Source: Gymnopus androsaceus JB14 (taxonomy: Eukaryota; Basidiomycota; Agaricomycetes; Agaricales; Omphalotaceae). Taken from it: DNA of 64,000 nt. Both the position numbers and the translations under genes were made by a program. The notes below the pieces were generated by a model. It worked only from the letters and a program-made list of their open reading frames with translations, was not told the DNA's origin and did not search any database. Location of the stretch: NCBI GenBank assembly GCA_009733575.1, contig ML769642.1, positions 32,180 through 96,179 on the forward strand, given 5' to 3'. Below, one piece after another: positions 34,536 through 47,174 of this stretch (positions are counted from its first letter, which is position 1; each line of letters opens with the position of its first letter).

Positions 34536-35261
34536 ATATGAATGCAGAATGTTTATTGTATGTGAGCAAGGTGAGAATATTGAGTCATAATGGAAAGGTT
34601 ATGATATTGTGATTGTGTCATTCTAATCTGGTTCAAATGAGGAAGAGTTTTGGAGATGTCAGGTCATGGATACCATTGAATTTCTAGGTCCTTGATGACA
34701 ATTCTAGTCAATGTTAAAAAGAAGTTGTTCTTATTGAATGGGGCAGTGTAGAACAGAAGGAGTGTCAATAGAATAATCCTATTGAGCAATAAAATTTGCT
34801 GTAAGACACCTGAATAGATTAAACCACAGGTTGAGGCTGTGGTTTAGCAAAGGTTGTTTTATCTGAATTAAGAATGACTTTGTCTGTTTGTACCTGTCCA
34901 TCATGCATAGAAATGAAACATAAGGAGATTAATCTATTGTGAAACAAGTTTGTAGTCCGAAACAGGGAGTGAATAGCCAAATTGTCAAGAGGAAAGTCAA
35001 AATAGGATGAGGAGTTCATAAGAATGATTATCAAAAGAGATGTTGATAGGAAAGGTGAGGAATTCCATGTGGTAGTGTTGCTAGGAAATTCAGACTAGCA
35101 ATTGTGAAATGAATGTCCAAGGAAGTTGGGGTTTGGTGGTTGGGAAGAAGGAGATTGTGGAGGTAATGGAAAGAAAAGATCCAGGTGTTTGTCATGAACC
35201 AGCAGGCAATTGCCATTGGATCTCCAGGTCATCAGCCATGGTCTGATTGGACATGTGTGGA

Positions 35262-36000
35262 CTAGTTAGGAAGCGCAATGCTACCTAACATCTTTGTCAA
35301 ATAAGTGTGTTCCCTTGATGGGATCTGGTATAGTGCATTTGTCTTTGGGATAACTCCTATGAGTTTCCCCTGGTGATCTTTGATTGTCATTCTTCCATTA
35401 GCAGTATGGATGGCATAACCATCATTGTCAAGTTTTCCCAATGATACGTGTCTGGACATAAGAGGGTGTGATTGAGCTTTAGTGTGTGGACATCCTGTCC
35501 ATATGTGTGGAGATCTAGATGCAGTGTGCCGGAGATGTTTGCTGTGAAAGTTTCCACATTAGCAGCCTGGATAACTTGTGTTGGAATCTCCCGTTGATTC
35601 CTGGGCTTGTCAGTGAGTGGCATCATGTGGGTATAGCATTGAGAGTCAAAAAAAATTGCTCTGTATCTGTGGGCTGCAGTGAAAGCATGATCAATTTTTC
35701 CAACTCCTTCTAGTGTCATATTTGAATTCAAAGGAAGCAAAGAGATTAATGTCAATGTATACTTCTTCCTCCTCTTCATTACACTGGTTATTGAGCTCTG
35801 ATGAAGTTAGAAGAGTAAGCAGTGGAGGTTGTTGTGCAAACATTTGACAATGCTATCTCAAATTTATCAGCAATTTTGGAAAAATCAAAAACAGGATTCC
35901 CAGGTTTAGCAGGAATTTTGATTGCTGCCCATGATGACTCTGGTACTTCCTCAATCATAGATGAGGATGCCACTTTGTTGTTCTTCACCCTGTCCCTCCA
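35262..36000 (-). pseudogene. Copia Gag-end/protease/pre-integrase relic (old copy)
   Basis: Minus-strand pieces are SSMIEEVPESSWAAIKIP (gag-pol linker), an aspartic protease-like start (AIFFDSQCYTHMMPLTD, where family members have FDSGAT), then TFTANISGTLHLDL and VIPKTNALYQIPSREHTY (GAG-pre-integrase region). Frameshifts and stops are present. The same module occurs in the second copy at 40930-41765. The 34544-35261 stretch to its left has no motif I recognise. Confidence 0.72.
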
Positions 36001-38168
36001 GTTACCATCTGATTTATGCTTTTTCTCCTCCTTGGAGTTTCATCTCCTTGGCCTTCAATGCTGGCTTGGCTTCATTTCTCTGATGGACATTGATTGCCAA
36101 AGTGTCCTTTTGCCTCTGCATTTGTATCCAAAAAAAAAAAATTTGTACCAGGGGTTGGATAATTTTTTTCAGCCTCAGCGCTGGACCCTCCCTCCCTTCA
36201 CGTGATTTTTTGGGGTTATGTGATTAGCAAATAAGACAACTATGAGACACTGATCATCATTTCACCTTGCTGTGCTGGTCTTTTGCCCTTTGTACATGCC
36301 CTATATAACTAATTAGCCTTTGTAAACTCTTCACCTCACTATGGATGCTATATATCTCAAAATATATTAATCAAGGTCAAGCACTGTACGCACTCATCAA
36401 ATGACCTAAAAAGGAAATAAAAAGGTATATGCTCACTCTTCACAATGTAGCTGGTCTAAAGATACTTTTCAGGGATTCTTGGGCTTATTTGACTCATTTG
36501 GACATCACTGTTAGGAGCTAATCTATGAGACTACTTAAGTAATGTAATATGTAAGTAAACAATGGATCAATAGACTTATTAGTAAGTCTATGTACAGTGG
36601 GAGTCACTATGTGTAGACAGTAACTAGCACACGTACCTTTGTTAGATGTAATAAGTGTTGTAAGTAAGGTTATTAGTTGATAAGTACTGGACACTGGTGT
36701 CAACAGTATTAGTAGTAGTAGCTGATAATTACTGGACAATGGTTGTCAACAGTAGTAGATGTAGTAGTAAATAAGTACTGGACAGTTGTTGTCAACAGTA
36801 ATGGTAATAATAGCTGAGAGTACTGGACAGTTGTTGCAACAGTAATGGTAACAATAACCGAGAGTACTGGACAGTTGGTTGTCAACAGTAATGGTAACAG
36901 GAAGATTTGATCTGAGATCAAATGTAGTTGAGACAGCAGAAAGTAAACAAGACAGTGAGCTCAATATCTTCAAGATGGTAATCTCAAAGAAGTAAGTTAA
37001 TCAAAATACTCAAGCTGGGCTTTACAGTGGATTTAGCCCAGCTTTTATAGTGTTTCTACTGTATGTAAGCTATGCTATATAGTAGAACTAACCAATAGTA
37101 TTGTAGTATATCTCTGGCAGTGATAAAGCTGTAGAGAGGCTGTATCTAGGTATTGAAATATTAGTGGCAGTGTACATAGCCTTGGTATGCTATGAAGTGG
37201 CTATGGGAATAAGGTATTGAGTTGAGGTGGGCTATGTGCGTAGCCTTTGGAGGCTATGGTGTGGCTATAGGTACAGCCTTAGTAGGCTGTGGTACAGCCA
37301 GTGAAGGCTATGTGTGGCCATGTATACAGCCTCAGTAGGCTGTGGTACAGCCAGTGAAGGCTATGGGGAGGCTATGCCAGCTGTATGTAAGTGTATCCAC
37401 ATGACTGGAACTGATTGTTGATAGTTGTGAGATAAGATAACCCAGTAGTTGTGGGTAGTTATTAGTTGGAAAAAGTGTAGGGGGGTTGGTCATAACAATC
37501 ACAAAATGCATTTTGAGGTCAGTCAAAAATATTTTTCAGGCCTCGTGATGGACCCACCCTACCTACCCCTGTACAGGATTTCCTGACCTGGACCCCCTTG
37601 CAGTTTATCAGTCTGACTTCAAAAGTGTAACTTATCAAAAGCTTTGATGCTTTAGACATAATGTATTCATTGTTGGAATCTTATTCAAATGCCCTGATGA
37701 TTCTGACCTGAATCTGATGGTGTGGGTGTAGAATCTGTCCTAGGAGATTACTGGCTGAGGTTGTGGAGTTCAATGGAGATGGGCTGTGAATTGGATTTGT
37801 GAGGTGAGTTGCTCTTGTTTTGTAATGAAAGTAGAGCTGCTGAAGGAGTAAGTGACGCGCAAATCAATGCACACCCCCCGATTTGAAACTCAGCGCTAAA
37901 CTTTCCCTCTCCCATGACTCAATGAAACAAGCCCACTGGCTCCTATTAAAATGACTCTACTAAACATTGTCTATCTCCAGGTATTGTGATGAGCAAAATA
38001 AAGGCTTCAATTGGATTGCTAATGAAGCTTTCATTATTCAAAAATACCGCAGCTGCCCATACTCACAATGCCAACAATTATGTGTACCACAAAACAATAT
38101 GGGTGCCACTAAAAACCGGCCTTGTCCCTGGCTGCCATTTGTTGAACTCCCTCTGCTGAGGCACACCA
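35640..38168. repeat. Copy A of a 2.5 kb direct duplication
   Basis: This segment is collinear and nearly identical with 41300-43853. It includes the Copia gag-pol linker, two tandem-repeat arrays, and the left end plus first codons of a Tc1 element. It ends abruptly in CACACCAAAGAAAG and joins a different sequence (a Copia LTR-like end) at about 38170. Differences from copy B are mostly single-base losses in runs such as GG, AAAAA and CC. Confidence 0.85.
36683..36902. repeat. Tandem repeat array, about 46 bp units (copy A)
   Basis: Five imperfect units centre on TACTGGACAGTTGTTGTCAA and end in AGTAATGGTAA. It is the counterpart of 42329-42552. A second, shorter array of about 62 bp units (GGCTATGG...GTACAGCC) follows at about 37230-37380. 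Confidence 0.7.
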
Positions 38169-38170
38169 AA

Positions 38171-38229
38171 GAAAGTTGTTCCTATGGTATAAGTGTCAAT
38201 AGAATATATTTACCTTTGATATTCCAACA
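38171..38229 (-). repeat. Truncated Copia 3' LTR start with polypurine tract
   Basis: On the minus strand the Copia pol stop is followed by a purine-rich GAAGGGGAG and then TGTTGGAATATC, a classical polypurine-tract/LTR start at 38229. Only about 60 bp of LTR precede the junction with duplication copy A, so the LTR is cut short. Confidence 0.55.
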
Positions 38230-38236
38230 CTCCCCT

Positions 38237-41200
38237 TCAAACCTTTGCTAATCCCATGGATGCTGCGAAGTGTTTGGCTTTCATCGAAGGTAAGGCTTTG
38301 GTGAAGATGTCTGCCGTCATGTTTTCGGTAGGGCAGTATGTAAGACGAATTTTACCTTCCTCGATGACATAGCGGATGAAGTGGTATTGGATATCGATGT
38401 GTTTGGTCCTAGCATGAAAACAATCATCTTTCGCCAATGCAATGGCAGATTGATTGTCTGACTTGATAGGGATCGCATGAGTAATTGGACCAAAGATTTC
38501 CGACAAAATATTCCTAAGCCAGATTGCTTCCTTTGCCGCATGGGTCAAAGCAATATACTCGGCTTCCATGGTGGATAAAGAAATGGTATCCTGTCGTTTC
38601 GACAACCAAGATACTGCTCCGCCATTCTACATAAAAACGTACCCGGAAATAGCATGTCGATCCTCTTGGGACATACCATCCGCATCCGTATAGCCTTGGA
38701 CTGTCTCCTGGTTGCTTGTACTGAGCCAAAAGTCTCGAGTGTATTTGAGATAGGTGTAGACACGGCGTACACCATTCCAATGAGTGATGCCGGGGTTTTG
38801 TGAAAAGCAAGCAAGGATAGAGACTGCATACGTGATTTCAGGTCTCGTAGCGACGGATAAGTACTAGAGCGCGCCAAGGGCCTCTCTGTAGGGTTTGTTG
38901 CGCATAAAAGCGATATCCTCGACCATTTTGGGTGACTGGCCTTTGGTGAGGTGAATGTGGGGATTGAAGGGAATAGAGAGTGGCTTTATATCCGAGAATC
39001 CATAGCGAGAGAGTATGGCGTCAATGTATGACCGCTGGGATAGGTGAATAGTCCTATTATGGAGAGATCTTCGGATCTCGATCCCAAGTAGCCAATGGAT
39101 TTCTCTGGAATCAACAACTTCGATTATTGCTCCAATATCTTTCTTCAATTTCTCCATGATGGCCAGGGTTTTGGTAACCAATGTCATGTTGTCAACATGT
39201 ATGAAAATGATGGTGAAGGGATTAGTGCGATAGAAAACAGCGTGATCAAAATCAGACCGTTTAAACCCCAGTTGGGTCATGATTTCCCTGAATCGCATAT
39301 ACCATCATCGACTGGCTTGTTTAAGTCCGTAAAGTGCGAGTTTAAGCCGTAAGGTTTGACCTGGTTTTACCCTATATCAATGCCTGGAGGTGCCTTCATA
39401 AAAATGCACTCATTGTCGTCCAATTTCCTGTAAAGGTAAGCTGATTTCATGTCCATTTGGTGAATAATCATGCTCTTCTCAGCTCCAATGCTGAGTATAG
39501 CATGGGCTGATGCAAGTTTCGCGACAGATGCAAAGGTTTTGTCTGGGAAGTAGTCAACGTCTGGGATCTGATTAAATCCACGTACAACAAGATGAGCTCG
39601 GTGTCCTGTAATGTGACCTCGTTCATCCTTCTTGGTCTGATAGACCCATTTGGATGTGAGAATATTGGCATCTGGAGGTGGAGTAACGATTGTATATGTT
39701 CCACGCTCCTGGAGTCTGGAGATTTCGTCCTTCATGGCAGCGTACCATTTGGAGCTGTCAGGTTGTTGCATAGCTTCTGCAACAGATAAAGGATCAGATT
39801 CGACTTCTGATGTTACCTGACCTAGAGATGCGGTAAGATGTCGACTCATCGCTTCCTTCTCCAAGTCCTTCAATGACGTCCCTGATCTTCTTGGTGGGTT
39901 GTCTGACTTGTTTGCCAGATACTTCGTCTGGTGCAATTGGTTCAGCGATCTCTTCTGGAACTGGTATGACAGGCTGTTCCAACTCGGTGACCGATGTTTC
40001 TAAGTTTCCCAAATTTCCATCCTCCCCTTCAACGGGTTGGATCTGCCTGTCAGAGAAAACTATGTTCCTCTCCGTCGTGACAGTATGACGTGTTGGCCAG
40101 TAGATGTAGTGACCATTTGATTCGGGTTCGAGTCCTATCCAGCGTCCTTCCTGAGCTTGGGGTTCCAATTTGCCGGGTTCCTTTTCTCGTTTAACATAAA
40201 CGATACTGCCGAAGATTTGAAGATTAGTAATGTCCGGTTTAATACCAAACCGTTTCTCGTATGGAGTGGCCATTCCAATGGCTTTCTTCGGTGTCCTGTT
40301 CCAAAACATATACCCCATATTTCATCATGAATCCCCAAAGCCATTTCGGGAGTCCTGATGAGATCAAAAGACTTTGAAATGCATTCAGCAATGTTTGGTG
40401 TGTGCGTTCCACTATACCATTGTGTTCCGGGGTGTCATGTACCGTGAGACGTCGTCGTGTCCCAATACATTCCAGATATGCCGTGAATTCGTTACTGAGA
40501 AATTCTCCCCCTCGATCAGAGTGGAGAACTTTAACAGTTGTGCCGTATTGAGTTTGGAGACCTGTTTGGAGAACCACATACTGTGCAAATGACTCGTTCT
40601 TTGACTTCATTTGGGTTTCCTCCAACCAATCAGTTGCTTCGTCAACTAGAGTCAGCGTGTAAGTGCAGTGGTTAACTGTCCTGACTTGTGTTGGTCCCAC
40701 ACATCCATGTGGAAGACATCTCCAAAATTTTCCGCACGTGGAGATGATTGCACCTGAGCAATAGGATACCTGGATGCTTTCCCAAGCATACAAGCGTGGC
40801 ATTCTGGTTCGTCCATTTGCTTCAGATCCAATCCGATTCCACGAACCTGGTCACGGAACATATGCTTTACGTAAGCATAGTTGGGAGGTGACCTAAGATG
40901 CAGTGTGCCTCGTAAAGAGATACCAATCTGCCAATCTTAGTCAAATAAGCGTGTTCCTGCGATGGGATCTGGTATAGTCCGTTAGTCTTTGGGATAACTC
41001 CCACGAGTTTCCCCTGGCAATCTCTGATCGTCATTTTACATTAGCGGTGTGGATGGCGTAACCATCATCGTCGAGTTTTCCAGTGATACGAGTGTGTTGG
41101 GAGTGTCTGGACATAGAAGGGTGTTGGGGAGCTTTAACATTCTTATTTCTTGTTCAAATGTTGGAAGTCCCAGATGGAGTGTGCCGGAGATGTTTGCCGT

Positions 41201-41362
41201 GAAGGTTTCCGCATTAGCAGCCTGGATGACTCGTGTTGGAATCTCCCGTTGATTCCTAAGGTTCATCAGGTGAGTGGCGTCATGTGGGTAGAGCATCCGA
41301 GAGTCAAAAAAGAATTGCTCTGTATCTGTGGGCTGCAGTGAAAGCATGATCAATTTTTCCAA
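38237..41362 (-). pseudogene. Ty1/Copia pol (integrase, RT, RNase H), younger copy
   Basis: Read on the minus strand from right to left: protease/pre-integrase remnants (41362-40900), integrase zinc region (PECHACMLGKASRYP), catalytic core (VLHSDRGGEFLSNEF, ERTHQTLLNA, 40800-40400) and linker (NGHYIYWPTRHTVTTERN). Reverse transcriptase follows (TYTIVTPPPDANILTSKWVY, HQMDMKSAYLY, then HVDNMTLV where the catalytic motif is usually YVDD). RNase H comes last (STMEAEYIALTHAAKEAIWL, TKHIDIQYHFIRY), ending TKALPSMKAKHF at about 38250. Several frame changes split it. CpG sites are kept, so it is younger than the relic to the left. No full-length gag or paired LTRs are present. Confidence 0.85.
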
Positions 41363-43853
41363 CTCCTTCTAGTGTCATATTTGAATTCAAAGGAAGCAAA
41401 AGAGATTAATGTCAATGTATACTTCTTCCTCCTCTTCATTACACTGGTTATTGAGCTCTGATGAAGTTAGAAGAGTAAGCAGTGGAGGTTGTTGTGCAAA
41501 CATTTGACAATGCCTATCTCAAATTTATCAGCAATTTTGGAAAATTAAAAACAGGATTCCCAGGTTTAGCAGGAATTTTGATTGCTGCCCATGATGACTC
41601 TGGTACTTCCTCAATCATAGATGAGGATGCCACTTTGTTGTTCTTCACCCTGTCCCTCCAGTTACCATCTGATTTATTCTTTTTCTCCTCCTTGGCCTTC
41701 AATGCTGGCTTGGCTTCATTTCTCTGATGGACATTGATTGCCAAAGTGTCCTTTTGCCTCTGCATTTTGTATCCAAAAAAAAATTTTTTGTACCAGGGGT
41801 TGGATAATTTTTTTCAGCCTCAGCGCTGGACCCTCCCTCCCTTCACGTGATTTTTTGGGGTTATGTGATTACCAAATAAGACAACTATGAGACACTGATC
41901 ATCATTTCACCTTGCTGTGCTGGTCTTTTGGCCCTTTGTACATGCCCTATATAACTAATTAGCCTTTGTAAACTCTTCACCTCACTATGGATGCTATATA
42001 TCTCAAAATATATTAATCAAGGTCAAGCACTGTACGCACTCATCAAATGACCTAAAAAGGAAATAAAAAGGTATATGCTCACTCTTCACAATGTAGCTGG
42101 TCTAAACATACTTTTCAGGGATTCTTGGGCTTATTTGACTCATTTGGACATCACTGTTAGGAGCTAATCTATGAGACTACTTAAGTAATGTAATATGTAA
42201 GTAAACAATGGATCAATAGACTTATTAGTAAGTCTATGTACAGTGGGAGTCACTATGTGTAGACAGTAACTAGCACACGTACCTTTGTTAGATGTAATAA
42301 GTGTTGTAAGTAAGGTTATTAGTTGATAAGTACTGGACACTGGTTGTCAACAGTATTAGTAGTAGTAGCTGATAATTACTGGACAATGGTTGTCAACAGT
42401 AGTAGATGTAGTAGTAAATAAGTACTGGACAGTTGGTTGTCAACAGTAATGGTAATAATAGCTGGAGAGTACTGGACAGTTGGTTGTCAACAGTAATGGT
42501 AACAATAACCGGAGAGTACTGGACAGTTGGTTGTCAACAGTAATGGTAACAGGAAGATTTGATCTGAGATCAAATGTAGTTGAGACAGCAGAAAGTAAAC
42601 AAGACAGTGAGCTCAATATCTTCAAGATGGTAATCTCAAAGAGAAGTAAGTTAATCAAAATACTCAAGCTGGGGCTTTACAGTGGATTTAGCCCAGCTTT
42701 TATAGTGTTTCTACTGTATGTAAGGCTATGCTATATAGTAGAACTAACCAATAGTATTGTAGTATATCTCTGGCAGTGATAAAGCTGTAGAGAGGCTGTA
42801 TCTAGGTATTGAAATATTAGTGGGCAGTGTACATAGCCTTGGTATGCTATGAAGTGGCTATGGGAATAAGTATTGAGTTGAGTGTGGGCTATGTGCGTAG
42901 CCTTTGGAGGCTATGGTGTGGCTATAGGTACAGCCTTAGTAGGCTGTGGTACAGCCAGTGAAGGCTATGGTGTGGCCATGTATACAGCCTCAGTAGGCTG
43001 TGGTACAGCCAGTGAAGGCTATGGGGAGGCTATGCCAGCTGTATGTAAGTGTATCCACATGACTGGAACTGATTGTTGATAGTTGTGAGATAAGATAACC
43101 CAGTAGTTGTGGGTAGTTATTAGTTGGAAAAAGTGTAGGGGGGTTGGGTCATAACAATCACAAAAATGCATTTTGAGGGTCAGTCAAAAAATATTTTTCA
43201 GGCCTCGTGATGGACCCACCCTACCTACCCCTGGTACAGGATTTCCTGACCTGGACCCCCTTGCAGTTTATCAGTCTGACTTCAAAAGTGTAACCTTATC
43301 AAAAGCTTTTGATGCTTTAGACATAATGTCATTGTCATTGTTGGAATCTTATTCAAATGCCCCTGATGATTCTGAACCTGAATCTGATGGTGATGGGGGT
43401 GTAGAATCTGGTCCTAGGAGATTACTGGCTGAGGGTTGTGGAGTTCAATGGAGATGGCTGTGGAATTGGATTTGGTGGAGGTGGAGTTGGCTCTTGTTTT
43501 TGTAATGAAAGTAGAGCTGCTGAAGGAGTACAGTGACGCGCAAATCAATTGCACACCCCCCGATTTGGAAACTCAGCGCTTAAACTTTTCTCCTCTCCCA
43601 TGACTCAATGAAACAAGCCCACTGGCCTCCTATTAAAATGACTCCTACTAAACATTGTGCTGTACTCAGGTATTGTGATGAGCAAAATAAAGGCTTCAAT
43701 TGGATTGCTAATGAAGCTTCATTATTCAAAAATACCGCAGCTGACCATACTACAATTGCCAACAATTATTGTACCACAAAACAATATGGGTGCTACTACA
43801 AACCGCCTTGTCCTGGCTGCCATTGTTGAACTCCCTCTGCTGAGGCACACCAA
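41300..43853. repeat. Copy B of the 2.5 kb direct duplication
   Basis: The near-identical partner of 35640-38168. It runs from within the Copia pre-integrase region across the Gag end (LKAKEEKK...SSMIEEVPESSW, about 41765-41540), the tandem arrays and the Tc1 left end. Beyond its right end, the Tc1 element continues normally, so copy B is the parental-looking arrangement. Confidence 0.85.
42329..42552. repeat. Tandem repeat array, about 46-48 bp units (copy B)
   Basis: Five units share TACTGGACAGTTGGTTGTCA. They are followed at 42896-43030 by two units of about 62 bp built on GGTACAGCC and GGCTATGG. No coding function is evident. Confidence 0.7.
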
Positions 43854-45813
43854 GGAATCACAGAGATCAAGGCTGGTTGTGCATCTGCTGGAGCTGATTG
43901 CCAGTGGAAGAAGTTCCCAACTGTTCCTCAGTGCACTGTTTGTAAGGATGGACACAACTCCGGGCCCTGACCCGGTACCGGCAGGTTTACCTGTGGGAAT
44001 ACTGGCCGGTTTTTTAACCCGCGGGTCCCGGTACCGGTTTCCCACGGGTTATGCCCAGTTGCAGGTCGCCATTTTTGTTTTTATTGTGGACAGCTGATAC
44101 CGGTAGACCCGTGGGAACAAATGTTTGGCTTTAATATTGGTACATATTTCACTAATAAGTGCCAATATAGTATACTAATATTATTGGTTAGTACTTACAG
44201 TATGTATTAGTCCTGCTTGGGACTGATATTAGTGTCTAATACTAGTATACTTACACTAATAGTACTAATACTTTGCTAATAGTAGCTTAATTAATAGTAA
44301 GTAAGATAGTAGAGGTGGCATTAAGATGCATATATGCAGCTATAGTAGCAGTGATAGTGCATACAGTAGCATAGAGATCTTATTTGGATCTTATCTCCAT
44401 GTCAAAAGACATTATCCAAATATTTTGGTATTATTACCACTGACATTGTATTGAATACTGTACCAATAATGGGTGGATACTTACCAGTCTTTGAATTTAG
44501 TACTAACATTGGTGCTAGAATCTAATACAAACATACTGGTACCAGTGTAAGTACTAATGTTAGTACAAATATTATTCTTACTAGTGAGTGCCTTAGTATG
44601 GGCAGGTTACACAGGTACCGGCCGGTTTACCTGTGGCAGGTCCCGGTACCGGTTAACCGGTTTCCCACGGGTTTGGAACCGGTCGCAGGTCGCTAGTTTT
44701 GCCCTCCGGTTACTGGCATCACAGGTCCCGGTAAACCGGGACCCGGAGTCATGTCCACCCTTAACTGTTTGTCGCATGCTTTGTCAATATGGCCTCAATG
44801 CTTTGTGCAATGCCATAAAGTCATTCTCACAGCCTACAACTTTGCTCAACAGTTTGCATTTGCCCGGGTATGGAGCAACTGGGCCCATCCCAAAGGGTGG
44901 ACGCACTACAGAGTTCTCTTCTCTGATGAATCCAAATTTGTCCTCAATGGTGGCTCGGATCAACTCTGTTGGTGCCAGCAATGGAGGGGGGAGGATCCTT
45001 TCACAGAGCAGCTGGTTAAACAGAGGGACAGAAGAGGTTTGAGTACAGGATCTGTGATGATTTGAGGCTGCATGACCCGGGCTGGGGTTGGGAGACTTAG
45101 TCTGATTGATGGAACAATGGACCGCTTTGGATACATTGAGATTATGGAGGTGCATCTACAATCTGAAGCATCTATTCTGGGATTACTATCATAATTTACA
45201 GGATATTCTACTTCCCAGTGTTCAAGAGTGTGGATATGAAGGTCACCCCTGGATTTTTCAACAGGACAATGACCAAAACACACAGCTCATGCCACCAGAG
45301 ATTGGCTCAACAATCACAGTATCTACACTCTGAAATGGCCTTCCAAATCCCCAGATGTCAGTCCTATTAAAAATGCATGTGTCGAGCTTGGGAGGCAACT
45401 TGAAACAATGGACCCTTATCCTTGCTTGCAGAGCTAGCTTTTTGCTGCTCTTGAGCAAATTTGGTACAGTGCGGAGTTTAATGAATATGTGAGGAAGCTC
45501 TACCACACATTTCCGCACCAAATACAGGGTCTGCTCAACAATCAAGGCCACTGGTTGAAGTACTGATTCTGCCAGCATCATCCAATTACTCTCACTGTAA
45601 TCCAGCCATTTTTACTCATTTCTTGGACATTCTTGTACACTACACGCTCTATATCATGTCTAGTTTACTCTAAATAATTATATGTGGCAATATGAGCTCT
45701 TCAAAACCTTGAAATGGATAATTCTGAGCAGCAGAACAAGGAAGCATGGTTTCTGGGCCAGTGACATAAGGACTTCCAAATTGGGGGGTGTGGATTTGAT
45801 TTGTGCATCACTG
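43531..45813 (+). pseudogene. Tc1-type transposon with decayed transposase
   Basis: The ends are CAGTGACGCGCAAATCAA (from 43531) and, inverted, TTTGATTTGTGCATCACTG (to 45813), flanked by TA on both sides (43529-43530 and 45814-45815). Both ends continue into a CACCCCCC block about 25 bp in. Inside, plus-strand pieces give an HTH-like N-terminus (MTPTKHCAVLRY), a linker (EIKAGCASAG, KKFPTVPQ) and DDE core motifs: VLFSDESKFVLNG, GSVMI, QQDND and WPSKSPDVSPI. Stops, frameshifts and an 821 bp hAT insertion have killed it. Without the insertion it would be about 1.45 kb, the normal Tc1 size. Confidence 0.88.
43943..44763. mobile_element. 821 bp non-autonomous hAT element inside the Tc1 element
   Basis: The ends are TAAGGATGGACACAACTCC (from 43943) and the inverted form ending CATGTCCACCCTTA (to 44763). 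ACTGTTTG is duplicated on both sides (43935-43942 and 44764-44771). Subterminal regions are rich in CCGGTACCGG-like palindromes, and the centre is AT-rich with repeats of TAGTACTAATATTAGTAC type. Its removal restores the Tc1 reading from QCTVC into the next codons. Confidence 0.9.
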
Positions 45814-46787
45814 TAGGTGCTGGAGTGGGATTAGATGAAGATGAGGCTGAAACTTTCTGTTTGCTGGCTATTAGCTAGACATTCACTATATCTTTGTTCC
45901 TGTCTTTAGTTTTCTGCCTCTGTAATGTATTCTTCCTGGCTGATATCAGTTATATTGGCATAATCCAGTAGTTGTGCACTGCAAGCTGTATCCTTATGCA
46001 GTGTATTGTACTGGTATGGGCAAGGCTGTGTACCACATGGCATAAATAAACCACATTTGTTTGGCAGAGATCCACCACCTGTTGTGGGTTTTTTCTTTGT
46101 CTGCTATATGAGTTTTTGAAGCACAAGGTGCTTTCAGATTGATGGCTAGTAATGGTAACAGTAGAGATGCTGGCCTGCTACTGGATACTGCGGCAGCTTG
46201 GCCTGATGCTGTTCTGCAAGTGGCTGATGCAGTAGGCCTAAGTCGGGACATCAACAGGAGTTATATCCACAAATAGATGCATCAATGGTTAAGGCCAGGG
46301 CCCATAGTCTATTAGAGTTTGTATTCCTAAATAGGAAGTAGCAGCAGTAAGTCCAAACAGGACTTAGTAGTAAAATCACACAGATCAATGGGGGACAATG
46401 GTGGTATTACAGGGTATGGTACCTAGGCTTATACTGTATAGTTTTGAATTTAAGTTCACTAGATGTTACGCATTACACCTTGGACCTATTCAGTTCATAG
46501 TTCAGCCACCATCAGGTGGCATTACATTTGCAAATTTAGTTCAGTTGAGTTCATATTTATAGTGGCTGGCATAGCTGGCTGCGAAATTTGGCCTATAAGT
46601 GCCAAAAAATTGAGTTTGGAGGCTAATGTTAAGAAGATGGAAATTACACCAGTTCAGCACCCCGTGTTACGTGTTACTGAACTTACAGTGCTTCCTGTAA
46701 ATAATGAGAATTACAATTTTTTTTCCCATGGGTTACCCAATATAGTAATTGTAAACTCTTGCTTCTATACCTTCATATTCTTCACTC
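45814..46787. other. Unassigned stretch left of the second Tc1-like gene
   Basis: About 1 kb without a recognisable gene. It may include the left terminal repeat of the transposon whose transposase starts at 46788, but I could not match it to a right end. Confidence 0.4.
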
Positions 46788-47174
46788 ATGGGTAATCGAA
46801 GGATTACCTCCAACCTAAAAGATGCTGCTTTGCAAATGTGGGAGTATGGTTGGGATCTTGAAGACATATGTGCTGCATTGGTGGTCTCTCCAGCCAGCAT
46901 GTATTGTTGGCGTGCAATTTTTGAAGAAATTGGAAGTGTAGTTCGGCCTGCTTCTGGTCTTCGTGGACATCCTCAAATTATCAGTTTGGCAGCTTTCCAA
47001 GCTTGCCATTGTATATATGCTGAAAACTCAAACACATACCTTGACAAACTGCAATGGTATCTTGCAATCCATCACAACATAGCCATTTTGATCTCAGCTT
47101 TACAGGTGACTCTCCAGAAAGCAGGCCTCACACACAAGCTTCTCCACAAGATAGCAGCCAAGGGAGATTATGAG
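46788..47174 (+). pseudogene. IS630/Tc1-mariner transposase, 5' part, cut by a retrotransposon
   Basis: The N-terminal HTH half of a Tc1/mariner-type (DDE superfamily endonuclease) transposase of the kind frequent in mushrooms. It begins MGNRRITSNLKDAALQMWE, with a second HTH near LRGHPQIISLAAFQ and a third segment ALQVTLQKAGLTHKLLHKIA. Reading stops where a chromovirus LTR begins at 47175, after ATGAG. The rest of the gene resumes at 61142. Confidence 0.88.

Noticed and set aside
40119..40135. tRNA B-box-like GGTTCGAGTCC
   Set aside because: It lies inside Copia pol coding sequence, with no A-box or cloverleaf around it.
42329..42552. CRISPR-like spaced repeats
   Set aside because: Units are imperfect tandem repeats with repeated 'spacers', in a eukaryotic genome, and occur in both copies of the duplication.
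43173..43505. 110-codon plus-strand frame with an acidic stretch
   Set aside because: It is present in the duplicated repeat block but broken in copy A, has no recognised motif, and ends in low-complexity Trp-rich coding.
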